From Bacteroidales bacterium (lineage in GTDB: Bacteria > Bacteroidota > Bacteroidia > Bacteroidales > UBA1715), in the NCBI GenBank assembly GCA_027858745.1, contig JAQICB010000015.1:1-56372 (forward strand): 56,372 bases of DNA. The letters run 5' to 3'. This document shows positions 27,135-34,651 of the stretch, piece after piece. Position numbers and translations under genes: made by a program. The notes under the pieces were generated by a model. It ran no database searches. It saw only the letters and a list, made by a program, of their open reading frames with translations, and was not told the DNA's origin. Numbering within the stretch: the stretch's first letter is position 1; every line of letters begins with the position of its first letter.

Positions 27135-28022
27135 TTAATAAATCGTATTCTTTTGCATATCTTCTTCTTTTTCAATAGATACTAATTCTAAATCAAACAC
27201 AATAGTAGTGAATGGTTTTATGAGGTTATTGGTCGATCCGTTTCTTCCCCAAGCATATTCACTCGGAACAATTATCAGTGCTCGTTCGCCTTCTCGCATT
27301 GTTTGCAAAGCACGGTCTATTCCTTCAACAACTTGCCATTCGGTGCCATACACATATTCCATCATGGTAAAGTGATTGATAATTTCACCCCCCAACAAAC
27401 TTCCCTGGTAACTGATTGTTATAAGGTCGTTTTCCTGTGGTTGTTCGCCCAAGCTTTGGTGAATAGTGTATTTGAATATACCGTTTGTGTCTGTAAATGA
27501 ATAGCGATGGTTTGCAATATAATCTTTAATGGTGTTGTGCTCAAATTCTTGTTTGTTTTCGAGCCAAAGACGATATTGTTCTTGTTTGGTTTGATATTCT
27601 TGTTCACTTAATACGGAATGAACGGTAATAGTGAACGGTAAGTTTTCTTCTTTTGCAAGCATTTCAGAAAATTCGGGAACGAGTACACTACGTATACATG
27701 CTGAGTTTGGGCTTATAAATGAGATGCTGTCTCCTTTTTGAGCATGCAATAGCATATCGGGCAAGCATGCAGAATAGCGTGGTTTAATTTGTATTTCAAA
27801 TTGTTCTGAAGCAATAATGGAGTCTCCCGATTGATTAAAAAAATAAATATCTGCTTGTACATAATTAAATGCCTGAACCTTCCGCCCTTGTTCACGGAAG
27901 GAGAGGAGTTGGTAATAGTACCCATTTTCGTCATAGGTATAGTTTGGGTGCTTCTGCTCTTTGTAATTGCACGATGCACACAGTAGAAATATAAAAAATA
28001 TGAGAGAGTATTGAGTTTTCAT
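27135..28022 (-). CDS. FKBP-type peptidyl-prolyl isomerase lipoprotein (GldI-like)
   Basis: A 295-residue envelope protein that begins with a lipoprotein signal ending LLCASC, Cys18 being lipidated. The first half has weak similarity to anything I recognise. The C-terminal 110 residues are an FKBP domain: LITISYQGSLLGGEII, then GIDRALQTMREGERALIIVPSEYAWG and IVFDLELVSIE. FKBPs catalyse cis-trans isomerisation of prolyl bonds and help fold exported proteins. In gliding Bacteroidetes a similar lipoprotein is GldI, but I cannot claim orthology, and no other gliding gene is near. It is first in the unit with nrnA and tcdA. Confidence 0.85.
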   Translation of the reverse strand: MKTQYSLIFFIFLLCASCNYKEQKHPNYTYDENGYYYQLLSFREQGRKVQAFNYVQADIYFFNQSGDSIIASEQFEIQIKPRYSACLPDMLLHAQKGDSISFISPNSACIRSVLVPEFSEMLAKEENLPFTITVHSVLSEQEYQTKQEQYRLWLENKQEFEHNTIKDYIANHRYSFTDTNGIFKYTIHQSLGEQPQENDLITISYQGSLLGGEIINHFTMMEYVYGTEWQVVEGIDRALQTMREGERALIIVPSEYAWGRNGSTNNLIKPFTTIVFDLELVSIEKEEDMQKNTIY

Positions 28023-28107
28023 TGTTCTTAATAATTAAATACAAATATCTGAAATATTTTAGAAATGCGATTGGAAAACGAATAATATAAAAACTGAATG
28101 CGAATAT

Positions 28108-28115
28108 CAAAGGTA
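28108..28115 (-). promoter_or_regulatory. Candidate -7 promoter element for the FKBP-nrnA-tcdA unit
   Basis: Minus-strand TACCTTTG fits TAnnTTTG and would give a leader of about 80 nt. No clear -33 partner is seen. Confidence 0.35.
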
Positions 28116-28186
28116 TTTTTTTTGGGCCCATTATTTTTTCTTGTAATCAGATTGTAATTTTTTCGACTACACATCGTGAATTACAG

Positions 28187-28207
28187 TTATTGTTATCATT
28201 ACAATAA
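28187..28207. promoter_or_regulatory. Inverted repeat TTATTGT-N7-ACAATAA, possible operator
   Basis: A perfect 7-bp inverted repeat with a 7-bp spacer lies between the FKBP and MFS genes. It ends 37 bp before the MFS -7 element at 28245. That distance resembles the spacing of other palindromes in this window. It is AT-rich, so chance is possible. Confidence 0.3.
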
Positions 28208-28244
28208 TACCTGAATTATTAAGGTAAAATAGTTTCTTTTACTG

Positions 28245-28252
28245 TATTTTTG
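28245..28252 (+). promoter_or_regulatory. Candidate -7 promoter element for the MFS gene
   Basis: TATTTTTG fits TAnnTTTG and lies 27 bp before the ATG at 28280, giving a short leader. Confidence 0.45.
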
Positions 28253-28279
28253 CAAAAAATATCCTAAATAAATAATTAT

Positions 28280-29497
28280 ATGTTTACACTTCGGCAATAT
28301 GTACGAAATTCTGTGTGGGTTATAAAATTGTTGTATTTTTTTCTGTATTCTGCTATTGCAGCCTGGTCTTCATATTTTTATGTGTTTCTCGAAGACGACA
28401 GAGCATTGACCGGTACGCAAATCGGTCTCATTGCAGCTGTTCAGCAAATCAATAATATTATATTTCTCCCTCTGTGGGGTATGGTTTCTGATCGGTACGG
28501 AAAGCGAAAGGTGTTTCTTGTGTTAATTGGAATATCTGTTGTTTTGCTTTACGGTTTTATACTGAATGGTTCGTTTTGGTATTATTTTCTGTTTATGATT
28601 CTGTTTAGTGCTTTGCACAATCCGGTGGGAGCACTTATAGATGCCTTTGCAATAAATAAATCGAAGGAAAAATATATTAATACTTCTTACGGTCAAATGC
28701 GTTTGTGGGCTTCGGTTGGTTGGGCTTTTTCTTCGCTTCTTACCGGGTATTTAATAGAATCCACGTCTTTATCAATAATTTTTGTGGTGGCTTCTTTCTT
28801 TTTATTGTGCACTTGGTTGGTTACCTTTTTCTATGTCAATAAAAAAAGAGAAATTCGGAGTACACAAGCTCCCTCGTTTAAAACATTAAAGAATCTTTTA
28901 TTTGAACAGAAACAGCTTTTTTATTTTTTTCTTATAATTATGCTGTTTTATATTCTGAATTCACCAACACTGAATTTTATTAATTTATATTATAAAGAAA
29001 TTGGTGCTTCAAATACACAAATTGGATATGCTTTTGCGGTGCAAGCATTATGTGAGTTGCCTTTTATGTTTTTTAGTACGCATATTATCAATAAATTTGG
29101 TATTCGCCGAGTCTTGTTTGCTACCATGGTTGTTGCTTCTGTTCGGTTGATGTTGTATGGCTTTACAACCGACCCATTGGTGGCAATCAGCATTGGTGCA
29201 TTGCATGGAATTACATTGGGCTTGTTTATTGTGTCGGTTATTGAATACACAAATTATATTGTGCCGCAATCTCAAAACTCTACGGGACAGACGCTTATGT
29301 ATACTTTTTTGGGTGTAGGAATGAGTGTGGGGAACTTTCTGAATGGCTTATGGAAAGATTCATTTGGTTTACAATACGCAATGCGAATAGATTCGGTTCT
29401 GATAATAATTCTTCTGTTCGCAGTTTATATGGTTCTGTTTTATCGAAAAGGGAAACAAAAAATAATTATGCGAGTTGCTCATAAAAAAAATGTATAA
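28280..29497 (+). CDS. MFS transporter
   Basis: A 405-residue inner-membrane carrier with about twelve hydrophobic segments. The loop between helices 2 and 3 reads MVSDRYGKRK, the major-facilitator motif A. The wording around YTNYIVPQSQNSTGQTL and the overall pattern resemble the MFS_1-like group that includes nucleoside and oligosaccharide proton symporters. Substrate cannot be inferred from the sequence, and no catabolic genes lie beside it to suggest one. The gene is separated by 88 bp, including its own candidate promoter, from the next plus-strand gene, so it is probably transcribed alone. Confidence 0.9.
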   Translation: MFTLRQYVRNSVWVIKLLYFFLYSAIAAWSSYFYVFLEDDRALTGTQIGLIAAVQQINNIIFLPLWGMVSDRYGKRKVFLVLIGISVVLLYGFILNGSFWYYFLFMILFSALHNPVGALIDAFAINKSKEKYINTSYGQMRLWASVGWAFSSLLTGYLIESTSLSIIFVVASFFLLCTWLVTFFYVNKKREIRSTQAPSFKTLKNLLFEQKQLFYFFLIIMLFYILNSPTLNFINLYYKEIGASNTQIGYAFAVQALCELPFMFFSTHIINKFGIRRVLFATMVVASVRLMLYGFTTDPLVAISIGALHGITLGLFIVSVIEYTNYIVPQSQNSTGQTLMYTFLGVGMSVGNFLNGLWKDSFGLQYAMRIDSVLIIILLFAVYMVLFYRKGKQKIIMRVAHKKNV

Positions 29498-29533
29498 TAA
29501 AAGCAATTCTTTTCGTTACTTTTGTATAAATTG

Positions 29534-29541
29534 TATCTTTG
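29534..29541 (+). promoter_or_regulatory. Candidate -7 promoter element for the mutL unit
   Basis: TATCTTTG fits TAnnTTTG and lies 44 bp before the small membrane protein gene that heads the mutL-rhomboid unit. Confidence 0.45.
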
Positions 29542-29585
29542 TCCATGTATTAACGCAGGTATAAAAATACGTAAAAAAAATAAAT

Positions 29586-29882
29586 ATGGGATTGCTCGGA
29601 AATTTTTTTAATCCACGAAAACCACGAAGTTTTGAATATAATCCTGTGTATTATGACGCACAAGCTGAAAAAAAAGAAGCTCATAGAAAACGTGTTATTC
29701 AAGATATGCGAAAGGAACGTGGCGAAGATATTGATAATGTGAAATATGTTCCAAATATCCGCGGACAATTTCGTGTTCATAAAGAGCAAAAATCTCGTAT
29801 AGTTCATCGGCAGAATGTGCGTATAATACTTATTTTTATTATCTTACTGTATTTTGCGTACATTTTTTACACACATTTATAA
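29586..29882 (+). CDS. Small conserved membrane protein upstream of mutL
   Basis: A 98-residue protein with an N-terminal basic, charged region starting MGLLGNFFNPRKPRSFEYNP, rich in Lys, Arg and Glu between residues 15 and 75. A single C-terminal hydrophobic segment near residues 77-95 (IILIFIILLYFAYIF) would make it tail-anchored, with most of the chain in the cytoplasm. Function is unknown. I believe a similar short gene often precedes mutL in other Bacteroidetes, which supports it being real. Its stop is 10 bp before the mutL start, so the two are likely co-translated from one mRNA. Confidence 0.75.
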   Translation: MGLLGNFFNPRKPRSFEYNPVYYDAQAEKKEAHRKRVIQDMRKERGEDIDNVKYVPNIRGQFRVHKEQKSRIVHRQNVRIILIFIILLYFAYIFYTHL

Positions 29883-29892
29883 GGAAAAATTC

Positions 29893-31707
29893 ATGACTGA
29901 CATTATACAATTATTACCGGATTCTGTTGCAAATCAGATAGCTGCGGGCGAGGTGGTTCAACGTCCTGCCTCTGTTGTGAAGGAGTTGGTTGAAAATGCT
30001 ATCGATGCAGGGGCTACGGAAATAACTATTTCTATTGGTGATGCTGGTCGAACATCTATTCAAATAATGGACAATGGTGTGGGTATGTCCGATACTGATG
30101 CACGTATGTCTTTTGAACGGCACGCGACCTCCAAAATTCGCTCTGCTGCCGATATTTTTAAAATTCGCTCTATGGGTTTTCGTGGCGAAGCTCTCGCATC
30201 TATTGCTGCGGTTGCTCATGTGGAAATGAAAACGAAGCGTGAGGATGATCCGGTAGGAACTAAAATTGTGGTGAAAGGGAGTGTGGTTGAGACGCAAGAA
30301 CCTGTTCAGTTTCAGAGAGGAACGTCGATTCAGGTGAAAAATTTATTTTATAATATTCCGGCTCGCCGAAAGTTTCTGAAGAAGAATGAAACGGAATTGA
30401 AATATATTATTACCGAAATATATCATACGGCTCTTGCTCATTGCGATATATCTTTTACGGTGTATAAAGATGGTGATTTATATGCCAAGTTTCCTAAATC
30501 AAATGTAAAACAGCGGATTGTAAATGTGTTTGGAAAACGCTTCGAGAAATCATTGTTGCGTGTGGAATCTGAAACGTCTATTTGTAAGGTGTTCGGTTTT
30601 ATAGGCACGCCGGAAAATGCAAAAAAACAGAATTTTAATCAGTATTTTTTTGTTAATAATCGCTTTTTCAAACATCGTTCGTTTCAGCGTACGGTTGTGA
30701 AAGCCTATGGTTCGCTCATTTCTCCACAGGAATATCCACCTTTTTTTATTTTTATTGAGGTCGATCCGGAAAAAATTGATGTGAATATTCATCCGACAAA
30801 AACGGAAATAAAGTTTGTGGAGGAATATAATATTTCATCTATTATTGAATCGGCTGTGAAATATTCTTTAGGAAAAAGTAATATTGTGCCGTCTCTCGAT
30901 TTCTCCGATGATACAAATTATGACGATATGTTTGTGAAACCAAGTTCTCATGAGGTGAAAGTGCCGAGTATAAAAGTTAATCCGGGGTATAATCCTTTTG
31001 CAAATTCTTCGTTCGAAAAAGAAGATCCAAACTTCCGAAATTGGGAGCAGTTGTTTGAGGATTTTGAACGGTCTCCGGAACCGGATATTCCGCAACAAAC
31101 ATATGAGTCTGCGATTAATTCGCAATCGGAAACTTCACACATACAACAAACTTCATGTTTGCAGGTAGCAAAAAAATATATTGTTACGCAGGGAAAAACA
31201 GGCTTGTTGATTATTGATATTAAACGAGCTCACAGTCGAATTGTTCTTGAAAAATTGCTCAGTTCGGCACAGCAGGAATCGGCTCCCTGTCAGAAAATTC
31301 TTATGCCGGTGAAAATAGAACTGGATTCTTCGGATTTTGACACAATTTCTGACATTTTGCCAGAATTGCAGTCTTTTGGTTTTGACATTGAAATTTTTGG
31401 TAAAAATTGTTTTGTGGTAAATGGCTGTCCGGCAAATGTTGATATTTCGGAGACGGAACAGGTTTTGGCAGAGTTTGTTCGTATGTATACTGAAAATCAA
31501 ATAAATGCAAAAGAAAAAATACGTGAAAATATCGCAGTTTCCTTAGCGAAATCTACCTCTTTATTTCGGAATGTGACGATGCAGCAAGACGAAATGCAGG
31601 CGTTTATTGCCCAACTTTTTCAGTGTCAATCTCACAGTTTGTCAGCCGACGGAAAAGTGGCTGTTATTTTGTTAGAGTATGATGAGATTTTACAAAAATT
31701 TAAGTAG
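29893..31707 (+). CDS. mutL: DNA mismatch repair protein MutL
   Basis: MutL links mismatch recognition by MutS to strand removal. The 604-residue protein has all GHKL ATPase motifs: ELVENAIDAGA, DNGVGM, RHATSKI and SMGFRGEALASI in the first 105 residues. NIPARRKFL and VDVNIHPTK-like wording (IDVNIHPTKTEIKF) follow in the transducer domain. A charged linker runs to about 425, then the C-terminal dimerisation domain. At the place of the endonuclease motif DQHAxxExxxxE it reads DIKRAHSRIVLE (442-453), so the first acidic position kept is Asp442 and the Glu at 448 is Ser. The ATG at 29893 is chosen because an upstream in-frame ATG overlaps the preceding gene. Confidence 0.96.
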   Translation: MTDIIQLLPDSVANQIAAGEVVQRPASVVKELVENAIDAGATEITISIGDAGRTSIQIMDNGVGMSDTDARMSFERHATSKIRSAADIFKIRSMGFRGEALASIAAVAHVEMKTKREDDPVGTKIVVKGSVVETQEPVQFQRGTSIQVKNLFYNIPARRKFLKKNETELKYIITEIYHTALAHCDISFTVYKDGDLYAKFPKSNVKQRIVNVFGKRFEKSLLRVESETSICKVFGFIGTPENAKKQNFNQYFFVNNRFFKHRSFQRTVVKAYGSLISPQEYPPFFIFIEVDPEKIDVNIHPTKTEIKFVEEYNISSIIESAVKYSLGKSNIVPSLDFSDDTNYDDMFVKPSSHEVKVPSIKVNPGYNPFANSSFEKEDPNFRNWEQLFEDFERSPEPDIPQQTYESAINSQSETSHIQQTSCLQVAKKYIVTQGKTGLLIIDIKRAHSRIVLEKLLSSAQQESAPCQKILMPVKIELDSSDFDTISDILPELQSFGFDIEIFGKNCFVVNGCPANVDISETEQVLAEFVRMYTENQINAKEKIRENIAVSLAKSTSLFRNVTMQQDEMQAFIAQLFQCQSHSLSADGKVAVILLEYDEILQKFK

Positions 31708-31709
31708 TT

Positions 31710-32453
31710 ATGAGTTATCACAGACCATCGGGTTTTTCAATATTACCCCCCATTGTTAAAAATTTATTGCTTCTCAATATAGCAATGTTTGTTTTAACGG
31801 CAATTTTGCAGTATACAATGAAAGTGGATTTAACGAATATTTTGGGCTTGCATTATGTGGGTTCTGAAAATTTCAAACCGCTTCAGTTTGTTACGTATAT
31901 GTTTATGCACGGTAGTTTGTCGCATATCTTTTTTAATATGTTTGCTTTGTGGATGTTTGGCAGTGCTATAGAACATGTATGGGGACCGCAAAAATTCTTG
32001 TTGTATTATCTCGTTACGGGTATTGGTGCGGGAGTTTTGCAAGTGGTATTCCAGCATATTCAGTTAATGGATATTAACGAAGTATTGTCGACCGAGCAAG
32101 TTCAGATTATTAAAACACAAGGGGCAGAGGTTATGAGTCAAAGTATGAATTATACTGATTCTTTAATGGCGAAATATAATGCAATTATGAATGCACCAAC
32201 CGTTGGTGCTTCGGGAGCCGTGTTTGGACTTCTACTTGCATTTGGTATGCTTTTCCCCGATTCGTATATCTATATTTATTTTGCAATACCTGTAAAAGCA
32301 AAATATTTTGTAATGCTGTACGGTTTGTTCGAATTGTATATGGGAATACAAAATAATCCGGGTGATAATGTTGCACATTATGCTCATCTTGGAGGGATGC
32401 TGTTTGGATTTTTATTGATTTATTATTGGAAAAAGAAAGGAACGAATATATGA
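31710..32453 (+). CDS. Rhomboid-family intramembrane serine protease, first copy
   Basis: A 247-residue membrane protein with six predicted helices. It has the rhomboid hallmarks: HGSLSHIFFNMFALWMFG near residue 68, catalytic Ser in GASGAVFG near 168 and catalytic His in AHYAHLGG near 222. These enzymes cut membrane proteins within or near their helices. The gene starts 2 bp after mutL, and its stop overlaps the start of a second rhomboid gene, so both are probably made together. Substrates are unknown in this group. The sequence between helices 3 and 4 is longer than in GlpG, about 40 residues, with an acidic-polar character. Confidence 0.93.
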   Translation: MSYHRPSGFSILPPIVKNLLLLNIAMFVLTAILQYTMKVDLTNILGLHYVGSENFKPLQFVTYMFMHGSLSHIFFNMFALWMFGSAIEHVWGPQKFLLYYLVTGIGAGVLQVVFQHIQLMDINEVLSTEQVQIIKTQGAEVMSQSMNYTDSLMAKYNAIMNAPTVGASGAVFGLLLAFGMLFPDSYIYIYFAIPVKAKYFVMLYGLFELYMGIQNNPGDNVAHYAHLGGMLFGFLLIYYWKKKGTNI

Positions 32454-33400
32454 AAGTGTGGGAACATATTCAACAGGAATTTAAAAGAGGAAATAATTTA
32501 ACACGTATTATATATGTAAATGTAGGCGTATTTGTTTTTTTGCGAATATTGAATTTGCTTGCATGGATGTTTACCGGTTCTCCATCTTCGGGTGTTTATG
32601 CTGTTTTTATCGACAATCTTCAAACCTATTTGAATCCTTCGTTTTTGTTGTATAAACCTTGGACCATGTTGACGTATATGTTTACGCACGAAGGTTTTTT
32701 ACATATTCTTTTTAATATGCTATGGCTCTATTGGATGGGGCGGATTTTTATTGATTTATTGAATGGTAAACGCTTACTTGCAATTTATTTACTGGGTGGT
32801 TTCGCAGGAGCTGTTCTTGCTTTGCTTGCGTTTAATTTTTTGCCGGCTCTATCACAATATGTCGATCAAGGAAATGCCATTCCCATGCTTGGTGCTTCGG
32901 GAGCTGTAATGGCTATAACGGTGGCAATAGGTACGTATGTGCCGGATTATCGCATACGATTGATTTTTGTGGGTGAAACATCACTTAAATATATTGTTAT
33001 AATTGCTGTTGCTATTGATATTTTGTTTCTCCCCGATGGTAATGCAGGTGGACGTTTTGCTCATCTTGGCGGTGCAGCATTTGGTTTTTTATGGGCATAT
33101 AAATTGAAAAAAGGTACCGATATTTCAAAATGGTTTATGAATCTGCTCGATACGATTGCTGTCAGGTTTAAACCTAAAAAACAATCAAATATGCATGTTT
33201 CGTACAGAAATAAGCAGGAGAAAAAAGGGAAGGAGACATATGTGCAATATGAAGAAGCAAATTCATTTTCTTCCAAAAAAACAGAGAATTATTCTCAGGC
33301 AGAAATTGATGTTATTCTCGATAAAGTTGCAAAAACAGGCTATGAAAGTTTAACCAAGCGGGAAAAAGAAATTCTTTTTTCTTCGAGCAATAGAAAATAG
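32450..33400 (+). CDS. Rhomboid-family intramembrane protease, second copy, with C-terminal extension
   Basis: A 316-residue homologue of the previous protein. The catalytic Ser lies in GASGAVMA and the His in RFAHLGGAAFGF. After the last helix a basic cytoplasmic tail of about 100 residues follows, with a small terminal module, LDKVAKTGYESLTKREKEIL, found at the end of many Bacteroidetes rhomboids. The start ATG overlaps the previous stop in ATGA; an upstream in-frame ATG at 32426 would reach eight codons into the first rhomboid. The tail may bind a partner or regulate cleavage; that is inference. An endonuclease/phosphatase-like gene begins 1 bp after its stop. Confidence 0.92.
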   Translation: MKVWEHIQQEFKRGNNLTRIIYVNVGVFVFLRILNLLAWMFTGSPSSGVYAVFIDNLQTYLNPSFLLYKPWTMLTYMFTHEGFLHILFNMLWLYWMGRIFIDLLNGKRLLAIYLLGGFAGAVLALLAFNFLPALSQYVDQGNAIPMLGASGAVMAITVAIGTYVPDYRIRLIFVGETSLKYIVIIAVAIDILFLPDGNAGGRFAHLGGAAFGFLWAYKLKKGTDISKWFMNLLDTIAVRFKPKKQSNMHVSYRNKQEKKGKETYVQYEEANSFSSKKTENYSQAEIDVILDKVAKTGYESLTKREKEILFSSSNRK

Positions 33401-33401
33401 T

Positions 33402-34493
33402 ATGGGACGTGTATTTCGATTTATTATTCTTATTCTCACAATTTGTGTTAGTGTAGCTTTGTTTATTACATATCTTACATATTATATTGATCCGCGAGAA
33501 CTTTCATTTTTTGAAATTTGGGCCTTGGGTTATCCAATATATATGAGTCTTGCTCTTGTGAGCGTCATATATTGGTTGTTTTCGGATATAAAAAAGTATG
33601 TGTTTATTCCGCTTATTAGTATAGTATTTGGTATGTCAACGCATTTAGATGTACTTGCTTTTAATAAATCTGTTGAACCGAGTTCAGAAAACACATTGTC
33701 TGTTGTGACATATAATGTTCAAGCTTTTAATTGGTTGGGTTGGCGTCAGCGAAAAGATATTCAACAGGGAGTGTGTGAATATTTGTACGAAAAACAAGCT
33801 GATGTCTTATGTTTTCAAGAATTTCATCATGATATTCGCGAAGCTTTTGTGGTTATTGACAGTTTAAAGAAACATGCCGATATTACAAATATAGCGGCAT
33901 ATCAATTTCATGCAATACCCGGTAGATATTTTTACGGAAATGTTATTTGTTCTCGTTTTCCAATTATCCGCCATGATGTTTTGCAATTTCAAAAAACAGG
34001 TAATTCCTGTTTGTGGGCTGATATAAAAAAAGGAAATGATACTATTCGAATATGTAATGTACATTTTGAGTCATATCGCTTTTCTCCCGATCAGATTGAA
34101 ACGATAAATCAAATGTCTTTTTATCATATAGAACAACCTGAGGAGTACCGTTCCTTATTTGATAATTTTTCGCATGCAATATATTTACGTGCTCATCAAG
34201 CTGAAGAGTTAGTTCAATTTATTGCAAAGTCTCCGTATAAAGTCGTTGTGACCGGAGATTTCAATACCCCTCCGTATTCGCATACTTATCGTACTGTTCA
34301 AAAAGCAGCTAATTTTTCTGATGCCTTTCTTTCAGCTGGTTCCGGAATTGGGGGGACGCTCAATTGGAAACTTTCTTCAATTCGTCTCGATTATGTCTTG
34401 TATCCTAACAATTGGAAGGCGTTTAGCTACGAATCTCCCCATTTGTTATTGTCCGACCATTTTCCGGTCTATACGGAAATTTCGGTGGATTAG
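33402..34493 (+). CDS. Endonuclease/exonuclease/phosphatase (EEP) family membrane hydrolase
   Basis: A 363-residue protein with three N-terminal hydrophobic segments (about residues 5-25, 35-60 and 65-85) followed by a complete EEP domain. The catalytic motifs are visible in order: VVTYNVQAFNW, VLCFQEFHHD with the metal Glu, NVICSRFPI, ICNVHFES, VVTGDFNTPPYS with Asp and Asn, RLDYVLYP and LLSDHFPVYT with the final Asp-His pair. The family includes nucleases, phosphoinositide phosphatases and sphingomyelinases. With a membrane anchor, the catalytic domain most likely faces the periplasm, making a phosphodiesterase on lipid or extracellular nucleic acid more likely than DNA repair. It is the last gene of the mutL-rhomboid unit. 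Confidence 0.9.
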   Translation: MGRVFRFIILILTICVSVALFITYLTYYIDPRELSFFEIWALGYPIYMSLALVSVIYWLFSDIKKYVFIPLISIVFGMSTHLDVLAFNKSVEPSSENTLSVVTYNVQAFNWLGWRQRKDIQQGVCEYLYEKQADVLCFQEFHHDIREAFVVIDSLKKHADITNIAAYQFHAIPGRYFYGNVICSRFPIIRHDVLQFQKTGNSCLWADIKKGNDTIRICNVHFESYRFSPDQIETINQMSFYHIEQPEEYRSLFDNFSHAIYLRAHQAEELVQFIAKSPYKVVVTGDFNTPPYSHTYRTVQKAANFSDAFLSAGSGIGGTLNWKLSSIRLDYVLYPNNWKAFSYESPHLLLSDHFPVYTEISVD

Positions 34494-34651
34494 GTTTTTA
34501 TGTTTCCTAAATTCAACTAATAAATTCAACTTTTTCAGAGGAGATAAAGATTAATTTATATATATTATTAGTACTTAAAACTGATAGCTGATATGCAACT
34601 AAAATATCATTATTTCGGTCTATATAGAAAGAATCTAACACAACCTGTCTT

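Noticed and set aside
29854-29892. Upstream start of mutL overlapping the small membrane protein gene
   Set aside because: The added 13 residues are translated from the other gene and do not occur in MutL; ATG 29893 gives the standard N-terminus.
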